From assembly GCF_030758345.1 (NCBI RefSeq), contig NZ_JAVAMO010000008.1, positions 124,001-188,000 of the forward strand: a stretch of DNA of 64,000 bases, in the 5' to 3' direction. The translations under genes and the position numbers were made by a program. Shown one piece after another: positions 43,346 through 52,216 of this stretch (within the stretch, counting starts at the first letter, position 1; every line of letters begins with the position of its first letter). This DNA comes from Ruegeria discodermiae (lineage in GTDB: Bacteria > Pseudomonadota > Alphaproteobacteria > Rhodobacterales > Rhodobacteraceae). The notes beneath the pieces are model-generated. The model did not search any database. It was not told the DNA's origin and worked only from the letters and a program-made list of their open reading frames with translations.

Positions 43346-45571
43346 TTATTTGTCTGTTCGGACGAATACGGAATTCACGATGCCGAACGACCATGGCGCC
43401 GCAACATACCGGTGGTCATCGGTTGATTTCTCAGGATCGAGATAGAGGAAATGGCACAGATCGCGCCCTTGGTGTACGGAGGGTATGTTTCGGCATATCT
43501 GATCGCCAACGATCCTCCATGTTCCAGACAATGGTATGCCATTCATCCAGTCAAAATTCATTGCGATGGTGCCATCTGAATTACGTTCCTCTGAATAAGG
43601 CGCGCCGAACGGACCAACAGTGTGTTCTTCGTTGAAAGCATCTGAATGCAAAAGAACCAATTCGTCATGAGCGATACGGTCAGCCTCACGCCCTTCGTGA
43701 AAGCTGAAAGGCCACTCTGGGAGTCCTGATCCCAGCATGGCTTCTTCGAACACGGAAAAAACCTGCGGGTCCTTGTAGATTTCAAACCACGGCTTCATCC
43801 AGTTTAGATTGAGCCAGACATTGTTTTTTAGAAACAACTCCATGTAAGCCTGTGCAGCTTCGTTATTCCCTTCCCGAAAGTTTGCCTCAGCGAGATTTCG
43901 ATGGTGCTGCTCACGCAAATCTTGTTCCGGGATACTGTTCAGAAGCTCCAACGCTCGCCCGCTGTCGCCGGCGCGCAGGTAGTTCCATGCAAGATCTCCC
44001 TTTTCGCCGGAATTTAGCCTTGGCGACAAACGCTCATACTCTTGAAATTCGGCAATTGCATCTTCGTAGTTTCCTTCGGATGTCAGGCACATGCCGAGAA
44101 CAAGGCGGAGCACGGGATTGGTAGGATCCTTAAAAACAGAGCCCCTCGCCAAAGCAAGGGCACGGTCAGATTTGAGTTGCTCTAACAGAGCGCGAACCCT
44201 CAAAGCTGTGGCGTCAGGATTGCGCGGATCTCCTTGAAGAACCTGCTCAATCAACTCTAAGAATGCTGCTTGAGCATCAATTGTGAATTTGATCGTGTTG
44301 AAGCTACCCTCCCATATCTGGAAATTGGCTTCGGCGCTGCCCAGCTTTGCATCAATGAACTGCGGGTCCATCGACATCGCCTCATCAAACAAAGGAAGCG
44401 CTTTTGCGATATCCGTGAAGTCTTTGCTGTCAAGAAGCCTCTTGCCATTGGCATATGCCACGTAAGCCGCAGGGTTTTGCGTTGGTCTGCTCTCCAGAAT
44501 GTTCCGCTCGATGTCGTTGAGTTTTGCCTCCATTGCGCCCGCTGCTTTCAGCTTCACGGTTACGAGCATGCCCAGCAGCTGATGGGCCTCTCCCTGAAAA
44601 TCCTGCTCCCAAACCACGCGGTCGCCAGATGCCAATGCATCGCGAAGTCGAACGCGAAGTTCAATTTCTCCATTGTTCGATTTCGCTGAACCATCCAAAA
44701 CGTACCGCACGCCCAGAACCTGGGCCACTTCACTTTCGTTGACGTCAATCCCCTCATAAGATTTTGCGACACTGTAGGGTGTCATCTTCAATTGCTTCAG
44801 GCGCTCAAAGGATAGATGCAAGTTCTCCGTAGCTGCGTCAGCGAACACTTGATCCGAAGGGCTTTCGGCTTCGAACGGAACGACCAAAAGTCCTGAAACC
44901 TCTGTTTTTTCACCTGAAAGAACAAAGATGTAAACGAGCAACGCTATGCCAGCTGAAACGCAAAATGCAGCGCTCAAGAATTTGCTTTTCCGTTTGAGTG
45001 CCGCCGACTTTGGCAATGGGACGAACTTCCCTGCGTCGTTCTGGTCCAGCAGTACGCGATAGGCGCGAACGGGTTGTGCAATGTTCTTGACGAAATGCTC
45101 ACCAAGATCAGCAAAACCCAACTCTACCTTACCTTCTACGTTTCTTAGGACGCCTTCGGAGATCAATATCCCGCCGGGGTCAGCCAAAGCTTCTAGCCGG
45201 GCAGCCAAGTTAACGCCGTCCCCAAAAATATCGTCGTCGTCGACAACAACTTCGTCGGCGTTGACGCCAACGCGGTAAGCAATGCGTTTGTGTTTTTCGC
45301 TGTCGGCCTCGAGACAGTCAACACGACGTTGAAATGCGGCGGCCCATGTCACCGCGTTAACGGCGCTATCAAATTCGATTAATGCTCCATCGCCGGTGGT
45401 TTTGACGATCCGGCCGCTAAATTCCAACGCCAGAGGCTCGATCACTTCTTTCTGAATGACCTTCTGTCGGGCGAGAGTGTCTGCTTCGTTTTGTTCGACC
45501 AACCGACTATAAGCGACCATATCGATTGCAGCGATCGCAGCTAGCCTTCTGTTTCCGTGTGCTCCCTGCAT
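43346..45571 (-). CDS. Membrane class III adenylate/guanylate cyclase with TolB-like and TPR regions
   Basis: 741 residues. The cyclase domain (1-175) keeps both metal Asp (Asp17 in AAIDMVAYSRL and Asp61 in KTTGDGALIEF) and the transition-state Asn/Arg pair (GDGVNLAARLEAL), so it should be active. A membrane segment follows (about 198-219), then a TolB/FlgO-like part (SGLLVVPFEAESPSDQVFAD) and TPR repeats to the end. The output domain lies inside the cell and the TPR part outside or in the periplasm. ATG at 45571 (MQGAHGNRRLAAI) preferred because related cyclases start with RRLAAI; an ATG at 45643 would add 24 residues. Confidence 0.88.
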   Translation of the reverse strand: MQGAHGNRRLAAIAAIDMVAYSRLVEQNEADTLARQKVIQKEVIEPLALEFSGRIVKTTGDGALIEFDSAVNAVTWAAAFQRRVDCLEADSEKHKRIAYRVGVNADEVVVDDDDIFGDGVNLAARLEALADPGGILISEGVLRNVEGKVELGFADLGEHFVKNIAQPVRAYRVLLDQNDAGKFVPLPKSAALKRKSKFLSAAFCVSAGIALLVYIFVLSGEKTEVSGLLVVPFEAESPSDQVFADAATENLHLSFERLKQLKMTPYSVAKSYEGIDVNESEVAQVLGVRYVLDGSAKSNNGEIELRVRLRDALASGDRVVWEQDFQGEAHQLLGMLVTVKLKAAGAMEAKLNDIERNILESRPTQNPAAYVAYANGKRLLDSKDFTDIAKALPLFDEAMSMDPQFIDAKLGSAEANFQIWEGSFNTIKFTIDAQAAFLELIEQVLQGDPRNPDATALRVRALLEQLKSDRALALARGSVFKDPTNPVLRLVLGMCLTSEGNYEDAIAEFQEYERLSPRLNSGEKGDLAWNYLRAGDSGRALELLNSIPEQDLREQHHRNLAEANFREGNNEAAQAYMELFLKNNVWLNLNWMKPWFEIYKDPQVFSVFEEAMLGSGLPEWPFSFHEGREADRIAHDELVLLHSDAFNEEHTVGPFGAPYSEERNSDGTIAMNFDWMNGIPLSGTWRIVGDQICRNIPSVHQGRDLCHFLYLDPEKSTDDHRYVAAPWSFGIVNSVFVRTDK

Positions 45572-46118
45572 TTCTTCCCCGAGCAATTCTCGAACTTTCG
45601 AAATTGGTCCACATAATAAACACAGAAATTCGTTAGCCGTCACTAGGGCGCTGAATTGTCCTAGCCGAAAAAGCCAATGTCAGCTTTGCCGCCACTGGAA
45701 TGGTTGCGTTGTTTAAGCCCAGGCCAGACCGCAAACTCACTGTCACTGCGGAACGAATGTCCCGAGCCTATCACCGGACCTGTGCCCGGAATTGTCTGCA
45801 TCACCTGGGTTGCACGACTTCGGCGCGCCTGTTGTCGCATCGTAAGTTCCTACCATCGCAGCTGGTTGCGCAGAGCGATCAACTGACGGCTTGGAACCCG
45901 CAGCACATCCTGCGCGAGGTCCGCCAGGTCAGACAAAGCTCCAGTTAGAAGTGCTTTCGCAAAATCAACTTCGCGGGCACCTTTGTAACGGCTGCGTGAC
46001 AATGTGACGTCAAGTTGCAACTGGAACGGGAATTAGAGCCACTTCGTGTTGCGGTTCCCTTGATAAGACGCCATTTCTGAGCCCGTATTTGTGCGGGTGG
46101 TTGGAAGTTGAGGTACGA
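45572..46118. other. 547-bp divergent intergenic region
   Basis: Lies between the cyclase start (leftward) and the binding-protein/VWA gene (rightward). Only short frames are present, the longest about 70-80 codons and without motifs. Promoters for both directions must be here. I see no clear relic and no strong repeat. Confidence 0.5.
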
Positions 46119-47726
46119 ATGAAGCGGTTCTTTCTGGTTGCGGTCGCGTTAGTTCTGGTGGTGGGCGCCATACTGCTGGTCGGCCGGTCAAGCGGTCCCA
46201 AGACGACGCTTCACATCGTCTCAGGTTCGGAAAACAAGGCACTTGAGCCGATTGTGCGGGACTGGGGTGCCGACAATGGTGTTCTGGTCGATGTATCCTA
46301 TCTCGGATCGGTGGACATCGCGCGCGCGCTCAGCGAAGGAGGTAACTCCGAATTTGACGCGGTCTGGCCTGCGAGTTCGCTTTGGATCGAGTTGGGTGAC
46401 ACTTCTAAGCTTGTCAAACACGACACGTCCATTCTCAGATCGCCTGTTGTGCTGGGCATCAAGAAAAGCATTGCTACCGATCTGGGCTGGATAGGTCGAA
46501 AGGATATCACTGTCGAAGAGATACAGGCGGCCGCGCGATCAGATGTGTTTCGCCTGGCGATGACCTCGGCCACGCAATCCAATTCCGGGGCCTCGGCCTA
46601 TCTGGGTTTTCTTTATGCCCTGTCTGGCAATCCAGATGTGCTGACCGCCGAACATCTTGCCGACCCCGAGGTTCAGGAGCGCGTGCGAGATCTGCTAGCG
46701 CAGATCGACCGGTCTTCCGGCTCGTCCGGCTGGCTAAAGGATAGCCTTGTCGAAAACCCCGTCCGGTTCGATGCAATGTTCAACTATGAGGCGCTGATGA
46801 TTGAGGCCAATCAGGCCCTCGAAGAGGTCGGCCAGGAGCCGCTTTACATCATCTATCCGACAAATGGGCTTTCGGTGGCGGACAGCCCGCTGGGCTATAT
46901 CAATAAGGGTGACGCGGCGAAGGAAGAGGCGTTCCTGAAATTGCAGGAACATCTCTTGTCCGGCGATGTTCAGGACACGTTGCTTGCCCTCGGTCGGCGT
47001 GCCGGATTGCTTGGCTTGTCTGCCGATCGGGCAGACCCTGCAGTCTGGAGAAAAGAGTGGGGGGTCGATCTGGAACGGTCCATCGCCCCTGTGCCCGCCC
47101 CGGCAAGCGCTGTCATCGGCGAGGCCCTGACGCTCTATCAGACAGAGCTCAGAAAACCCTCGCTGACGGTATGGGTGCTAGATGTCTCTGGCTCGATGGA
47201 GGGAGAACCGCTGGCCGAGCTCAAAACCGCTATGGGCCTGCTACTTGATCCCGACGCGTCAGCGGTCAATCTGCTTCAGCCTTCGAGCCGCGATGTGACC
47301 ATTATTCTGCCGTTCAACCACAAACCCGGTGCACCGCTCATGGTCAGTGGCTCCAAACCTAGCGATCTGTCGGAAGCCTCGCGCTACGTTGACAGGCTGG
47401 CTGCGGATGGCGGTACGGATTTGTACATGGCGGTTGTCGCGGCGCTTAAGGAATTGCGGCCCTATGCCGAAGACGGAACTTTGTTCGATTACCTCCCTGC
47501 CATCGTTGCGATGACGGATGGCGCCTCGGAGACAGTGAATCGTCCTGCGATGCTTCGAGCCTTGCAACAAAGCGGCTTTGGACTGGACGTGCCCATCCAC
47601 TCGATCGCGTTTGGCAATGCGGATACCGCGCAGTTGAACGAACTGAGCGATGCCACCATCGGCCGGATGTTCACCGCCGGAGATGACCTCGCGAAGTCGC
47701 TCAGATCCGCCAAGGGATATAACTGA
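46119..47726 (+). CDS. Membrane-tethered solute-binding-protein/VWA fusion
   Basis: 535 residues. An N-terminal membrane anchor (MKRFFLVAVALVLVVGAILL) leads to a periplasmic binding-protein fold (residues about 35-330; SATQSNSGASAYLGFLYAL, FNYEALMIE, IYPTNGLSVADSPLGYI). A von Willebrand A domain follows (about 350-535) with a full metal site: DVSGSM, the Thr in ADGGTDLYMA and the Asp in AIVAMTDGAS. A Mg-dependent protein or ligand contact is therefore likely. It shares a TGATG overlap with the XpaC-like gene. Start at 46119 preferred because the anchor follows directly. No transporter genes are near, so import is not the obvious role. Confidence 0.85.
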   Translation: MKRFFLVAVALVLVVGAILLVGRSSGPKTTLHIVSGSENKALEPIVRDWGADNGVLVDVSYLGSVDIARALSEGGNSEFDAVWPASSLWIELGDTSKLVKHDTSILRSPVVLGIKKSIATDLGWIGRKDITVEEIQAAARSDVFRLAMTSATQSNSGASAYLGFLYALSGNPDVLTAEHLADPEVQERVRDLLAQIDRSSGSSGWLKDSLVENPVRFDAMFNYEALMIEANQALEEVGQEPLYIIYPTNGLSVADSPLGYINKGDAAKEEAFLKLQEHLLSGDVQDTLLALGRRAGLLGLSADRADPAVWRKEWGVDLERSIAPVPAPASAVIGEALTLYQTELRKPSLTVWVLDVSGSMEGEPLAELKTAMGLLLDPDASAVNLLQPSSRDVTIILPFNHKPGAPLMVSGSKPSDLSEASRYVDRLAADGGTDLYMAVVAALKELRPYAEDGTLFDYLPAIVAMTDGASETVNRPAMLRALQQSGFGLDVPIHSIAFGNADTAQLNELSDATIGRMFTAGDDLAKSLRSAKGYN

Positions 47727-48322
47727 TGCGGATGCGGGACGGGGTCAGGCAGATCGTGGCAGGCGTGACATCTGCCGCAGCATTCCTGTGTCTATTTTTC
47801 GGATTAGTTTTGATCTGGTGGGTCGCGCTGGCAGGCGCGTTGCTTGTTTTTGGCGCGATGCTGCTTGTGATCCGCCAGAAGCCAAATTTTAGCGAGCTGT
47901 TGGTCTCGCCCAGGACCTCCGAGGCCGACATTCGCGAGGCCGGGCGGATCATGTCGCGCGCCTCCGAGCGGCTTGCGAAAACGGCACCGCGGCTGCCGGA
48001 CGCCGACCAAAGCATCGTCAACGCCATTTCGGCGCATGTCGAGTCGATCCGAAATCAGGTGATCTCAGACCCGGAAGACTATCGACGCGCCAGGCGCTTT
48101 ATCACCTCATATCTTGAGAATATGGTCGAAACGGTTGAGCGCTACGCCGATCTCGCCGAAAAGTCGCGCGGGCGCCACGAAGATCGCTTGGCCCCGCTTT
48201 CGGAGCGTATCCGGGCCTTTGTTCCGGCGCTTGAACGGATCGATACTGCCTGTCTTGAAAACGATTTTCTGGCGCTGGAGACACAAGTCGAAGCGCTGGC
48301 GGCACAGATGAAACGAGGTTGA
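47726..48322 (+). CDS. XpaC-like membrane protein
   Basis: 198 residues. Two close membrane segments (VRQIVAGVTSAAAFLCLFFG, then LIWWVALAGALLVFGAMLLV) are followed by about 140 residues of helical cytoplasmic sequence rich in charged heptads (RIMSRASERLAKTA, RRFITSYLENMVETVERYAD). This is the layout of XpaC-type (5-bromo-4-chloroindolyl phosphate hydrolysis) proteins, which usually occur beside TelA toxic-anion resistance genes. No telA is visible here. It overlaps the upstream gene by one base and ends 4 bp before the next. Confidence 0.6.
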   Translation: MRMRDGVRQIVAGVTSAAAFLCLFFGLVLIWWVALAGALLVFGAMLLVIRQKPNFSELLVSPRTSEADIREAGRIMSRASERLAKTAPRLPDADQSIVNAISAHVESIRNQVISDPEDYRRARRFITSYLENMVETVERYADLAEKSRGRHEDRLAPLSERIRAFVPALERIDTACLENDFLALETQVEALAAQMKRG

Positions 48323-48326
48323 GCGA

Positions 48327-49418
48327 ATGAATCGCAGCTTTCTTGGGCTCCTGATCCTGACAATAGTGGCAGGAGGAGCATTGCTGTATTCCCAGTTCGA
48401 TCTGTCCGCACTGACCCGATCTGTGGATCGCCGGACGCCAATTGATGTGTCGATCTTCTATGGTGGCGAAAAGTCGGAACTGCTGCGCGACCCGGACGTT
48501 ATCCGCATTCTCGAGGATCGTCACAAGATCACGCTTAATGCAACCAAGGCCGGTTCGATTGAGATGGTCACGACGCTGCCGGTCGCCGGGCGGGATTGTC
48601 TTTGGCCGTCGAATATGGTCGCCGTGGAACTGGCCCGGCAAAGCGGACGGACTGTGCTGGCGGATGAAACGATCTTCAACTCGCCGGTTGTCTTCTATGC
48701 CTGGGCGGATGTCGCGGATGCGCTTGTAACCAACGGTGTCGTCACCAAGCGAAATGACGGTTTTCTGACCGCGGATGTGGGGCGTATCGGTGAACTCATC
48801 AACGAAGGGGCGAGATGGAAAGAAGATCTCGGGCTTGAGATTTACGGCCCGTTCAAGATCTTTTCCACGAATCCTGCAAAATCGAACTCGGGCAATATCT
48901 GGGCCGGGCTTCTGGCCACGATCCTGAATGAAGGGACCCCGCCAACGGTCTCCGATTTGCCAACGGTTTTGCCCGATCTGGGCCGTTACTTTGATGCGAT
49001 GGGGCATATGGAGGCAAGTTCCGGGGACATCTTCCAGAACTTCCTCAAGCAGGGCATGGGCGCCAGGCCTATGATTGTTGGCTATGAAAACCAAATGGTC
49101 GAGTTCCTGGCCGAAAACGCACAACTGGCGGACGACATTTCAGCCCGTGTTCGGGTGATCTACCCCGAACCCACGGTGTTTGCATCTCATCCCCTCATCT
49201 CTCTCACAGAAAGCTGTCAGCGTCTGTCTGACGCTCTTGTCGACCCTGAGTTGCAAGAGATCGCCTGGTCGAAACATGGGTTTAGAACCGGTCTCATTGG
49301 TGTCGAGAATGATCCGGCCGACATTGGGGTGACCACCCTTCCGGAGACAGTTAACCTAGTGGTTCCAATGCCTTCGGCCTCAGTTATGGAACGTATCGTC
49401 GAGGTCGTTAGAAAATAG
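48327..49418 (+). CDS. Second membrane-tethered periplasmic binding-protein-like protein
   Basis: 363 residues. N-terminal membrane segment (MNRSFLGLLILTIVAGGALL), then a binding-protein fold. Motifs match those in the first gene of the unit: KSNSGNIWAGLL (QSNSGASAYLG there), YENQMVEFL (NYEALMIE there) and VIYPEPTVFASHPL (IYPTNGLSVADSPL there). The two proteins are therefore paralogues of the substrate-binding superfamily, but this one lacks a VWA domain. It has two Cys (GRDCLWPS and TESCQRLS). Probably works with its two neighbours as a periplasmic sensor pair. Confidence 0.8.
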   Translation: MNRSFLGLLILTIVAGGALLYSQFDLSALTRSVDRRTPIDVSIFYGGEKSELLRDPDVIRILEDRHKITLNATKAGSIEMVTTLPVAGRDCLWPSNMVAVELARQSGRTVLADETIFNSPVVFYAWADVADALVTNGVVTKRNDGFLTADVGRIGELINEGARWKEDLGLEIYGPFKIFSTNPAKSNSGNIWAGLLATILNEGTPPTVSDLPTVLPDLGRYFDAMGHMEASSGDIFQNFLKQGMGARPMIVGYENQMVEFLAENAQLADDISARVRVIYPEPTVFASHPLISLTESCQRLSDALVDPELQEIAWSKHGFRTGLIGVENDPADIGVTTLPETVNLVVPMPSASVMERIVEVVRK

Positions 49419-49760
49419 TGCGGAGCGCGTGACTGTGCATTGTCGCCAAAGCCTATCAATTTCAAATTGGAGCGATGGCAGGAATTTCTGCTCCTGAGCG
49501 TCGGATGCTGCGCTTGCATTGAGGTCGACAGTGAACCCAAAAAAGGACGGAAGCGAGAACGCTTGTTCGCGTTGGCTCGCACGCAATCGAGGTCCCCATG
49601 TCCGACAACGCCTTTGCTGGGGTCCGGTCCTTCGTCGCGGGTCGGGACGTTCAGAAGTGCTATTGGATCGAGGAATCGGTGAATTGACCGCACAACGCAC
49701 TTCAACCCGGCCCGGAGCAGCGCTAGTCTCCGATCCGAGCAACACTGAAAGGAGCCGCCC
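49419..49760. other. 342-bp gap
   Basis: Downstream of the binding-protein/VWA unit and upstream of the HlyU-like gene. Open frames here have no motif and no ribosome site. The last 20 bases carry the AAAGGAGC ribosome site of the HlyU-like gene. Confidence 0.5.
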
Positions 49761-50042
49761 ATGTCCCTCTTCTCAAAGCTCTTTGGTGGCGGCAAAAAGT
49801 CGGAGCCGGAGCCGATCCCGTACAAAGGGTTCGAGATCTTCCCCAACCTGATCGCCGAGGGTGGCAAATACCGCCTGTCGGCCCGTATCGAAAAGACAAT
49901 CGACGGAGATCGCAAGACCCATGCGGTGATCCGGGCGGATGTCTTTGACAGTCGGGATGAGGCCGAAAGCTTCAGCATCGCCAAGGCGAAGCAGGTGATT
50001 GACGAGCAGGGCGAACGCATTTTCGATTCAGGAAACCGATAG
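49761..50042 (+). CDS. HlyU-family small protein
   Basis: 93 residues matching the short HlyU family annotated as transcriptional regulators in alphaproteobacteria: IPYKGFEIFPNLIAEGGKYR, then EAESFSIAKAKQVIDEQGER. The FLFGGGKKSEPEP-type start (MSLFSKLFGGGKKSEPEP) is usual. No helix-turn-helix is obvious, so the regulator label rests on family naming. Strong AAAGGAG upstream. It stands alone. Confidence 0.8.
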   Translation: MSLFSKLFGGGKKSEPEPIPYKGFEIFPNLIAEGGKYRLSARIEKTIDGDRKTHAVIRADVFDSRDEAESFSIAKAKQVIDEQGERIFDSGNR

Positions 50043-50203
50043 CTTTTCGCCCGCTCCGCAATCGGCGATTGCCACGTGAATGACGTCTGGCCAGCGACCC
50101 CCGGCTTTGCTCGTGCAGCGAATAGCGATTTTGTGGGATACGACCGCAGAATGGCAGCAGCGTGTCGCGTGACCGCATTGGGTCGCCCTCAGAAAGCGGA
50201 TGG

Positions 50204-51361
50204 CTATCCAAGCAAAAATGAATTGGCCTGTAGCGCAACATCTATCGGCCCAAACCATGGTGCATGCGCATCTCCGGGAAAAAGCTGCAGCCGGGCTCCT
50301 GGGATCGAACGTGCCAACCACTGTCCGTGATCAACTGGAACGGCGCGATCCTCTTGACGATGCAGCACAAGGGTGGGGACATCGACTTTGGGTGTGTCGA
50401 GTTTGGCATCGATCTGCCAACTCAGTTCGAGCATTGCGGCGGCCTGTTCAGAATCCGCAGCGGCGCGCTGTTGGGCCGCAAAACGACGCCTGTCTTCCGC
50501 ATCTGCCGAGGGGACGAAGATATCCGCAAGGGCGCGCGATCCGACGCCCCAATGCTGGCGGATCAGCGCCAGCAGCATGGCTTGCGATTCTGGAGGTGCC
50601 AAGTCCTCGCCCGAGCCATAGGCACCATAGAAGCAAATGCGATCAACCTTTTTGGGGTGCGCCACCGCGTATCGGATGGCCACAGGCCCCGCCGCCGAGA
50701 TCGCCAGAAGTGAAAAACTATCGGCGCGAAACGCCGCAACCATGTCCTCGAGCAGCGCGACCTCGTCCTCGAGCGTCTCGTTTGGATAAGCATCGCGACT
50801 GAGGCCCGAGCCCGGCCGGTCATAGCGCAATATCCGCAACCCTTTGCCCAGGGTCAGAAAGAACTCCTGAATATCCGGATAATCATGCCACAGATCAGAC
50901 GCGGTAACCCAAAACGGAGGGACTATGAGCAGCGGGCCGTCGCCGTGAACCGCATATCCGATAGAGCGGCCTTTTCGATCCGTCACATAGCCGATCTCGG
51001 GCGCGCTTGTTTCATCGCCGGGGTTGGGCGCGGGTTGCTGAGGATCGCCGGATGGCGCATCCACGTGTCCGTCAAAGCGATACCCGATCTTCGGTAGCGT
51101 GCGAATAAATCGCTGCGAACGACCATCGTCGCCGATGGCCTTTCGCGCGCTTTTGATCCGGCTGGTAATTGCATCGTCCGAGATCGCCCTTCCATCCCAG
51201 ATCTGCGCGATGATCTCGTCTTTGGTGACGGTCCGCCCTTCGGCCTGAACCAAAAGAACCAAAAGATCAAAGACCTGAGGTTCGATATGCTGCGCGACCC
51301 CTTCGCGCAGCAGCGTGCGGCGGTCGAGGTTCAGAACGCAATCGGAAAATGTGTAGATCAC
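50204..51361 (-). CDS. OmpR-type winged helix fused to alpha/beta hydrolase
   Basis: 385 residues. Residues 1-100 are a CadC/OmpR-like DNA-binding domain (FDLLVLLVQAEGRTVTKDEI, TSRIKSARKAIGDDGRSQRF, TLPKIGYRF). After a Pro-rich linker (GDPQQPAPNPGDETSAP) comes an alpha/beta hydrolase domain with nucleophile Ser in LLAISAAGPVAIRYA and a late Asp/His (GDAHAPWFG). The fusion suggests a regulator that binds or cleaves a small ester or lactone. GTG at 51361 (VIYTFSDCVLNLDRR) preferred. Monodirectional, leftward; divergent from the methyltransferase gene. Confidence 0.88.
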   Translation of the reverse strand: MIYTFSDCVLNLDRRTLLREGVAQHIEPQVFDLLVLLVQAEGRTVTKDEIIAQIWDGRAISDDAITSRIKSARKAIGDDGRSQRFIRTLPKIGYRFDGHVDAPSGDPQQPAPNPGDETSAPEIGYVTDRKGRSIGYAVHGDGPLLIVPPFWVTASDLWHDYPDIQEFFLTLGKGLRILRYDRPGSGLSRDAYPNETLEDEVALLEDMVAAFRADSFSLLAISAAGPVAIRYAVAHPKKVDRICFYGAYGSGEDLAPPESQAMLLALIRQHWGVGSRALADIFVPSADAEDRRRFAAQQRAAADSEQAAAMLELSWQIDAKLDTPKVDVPTLVLHRQEDRAVPVDHGQWLARSIPGARLQLFPGDAHAPWFGPIDVALQANSFLLG

Positions 51362-51519
51362 GAGCTTCCAACCCCTGAGATCTGCCAGGTGGCCTGCGCA
51401 AAGCATTCAGGAGACCGGAAAATCCAGCGTTTCTTCATTGCTTCTCCAGACCTCCGCCAAGTGCCTTACGCCAAACCCAGACATGGTTTCTGCATCGTCA
51501 CCTAGCAGAGAGAAAGACC

Positions 51520-52194
51520 ATGTCTTTGTACAATAAACATATCCTTCCCCGAATTGTCGATTGTGGCTGTGGTGGTCGCGCCTTTGAAGGGCAACGCAAA
51601 CGCATCGTTCCCAAGGCGCAAGGCGTCGTTTTGGATTTGGGCATCGGCACGGGGCTGAACATTCCGCTTTATGATGCGGGCCGCGTCACCAAACTCATTG
51701 GATTGGACCCCTGCCAGAGCAGCCTGGAGATGGCACGGAAACTGGCTGATCAGTCAAACATTCCAGTCGAACTGGTTCAGGGCTTCGGCGAGGATATACC
51801 ACTTGCAGATGGCTGCATCGACACAGTGGTGCTGACCTATACGCTTTGCACGGTTCAGGATGTTTCAGCGGTGTTGAACGAGGTGCGGCGTGTGCTGCGT
51901 GCCGATGGCGAGGTGCTGTTTTGTGAGCATGTCAGCGCGCCGACGCCCTGGATTTCCCGCGTTCAGGATATCGTTCAACGGCCCTGGGCCGTGCTGCTTG
52001 GGGGGTGTCAGTTGAACCGCCGCGCGGCCACCGCATTGCGCTGCGCGAAGTTTTGTGTCGATGCAGACACCTTCAAGCTGGGCGGCGTCCCGTTTCCAAT
52101 TGCATGGCAAACAACCGGACAGGCGCGGCCCCTGAAACGCGGCGAGCGCCCTGACCGCTGCGCGACCGGTCCCGATCTTCATCTGTCTATCTAA
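51520..52194 (+). CDS. Class I SAM-dependent methyltransferase
   Basis: 224 residues. SAM-binding motif I is VVLDLGIGTGLNIPLYD near residue 39-55, and post-I is LIGLDPCQSS. The N-terminal DCGCGG and several other Cys suggest similarity to the methyltransferase-like group that acts on phospholipids or small molecules. The substrate is unknown. ATG preceded by AGAGAGAAAGACC. Followed by the alpha/beta hydrolase gene 22 bp later, likely as an operon. Confidence 0.9.
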   Translation: MSLYNKHILPRIVDCGCGGRAFEGQRKRIVPKAQGVVLDLGIGTGLNIPLYDAGRVTKLIGLDPCQSSLEMARKLADQSNIPVELVQGFGEDIPLADGCIDTVVLTYTLCTVQDVSAVLNEVRRVLRADGEVLFCEHVSAPTPWISRVQDIVQRPWAVLLGGCQLNRRAATALRCAKFCVDADTFKLGGVPFPIAWQTTGQARPLKRGERPDRCATGPDLHLSI

Positions 52195-52216
52195 TCCCCT
52201 AACCGGAGTGAGTTTC

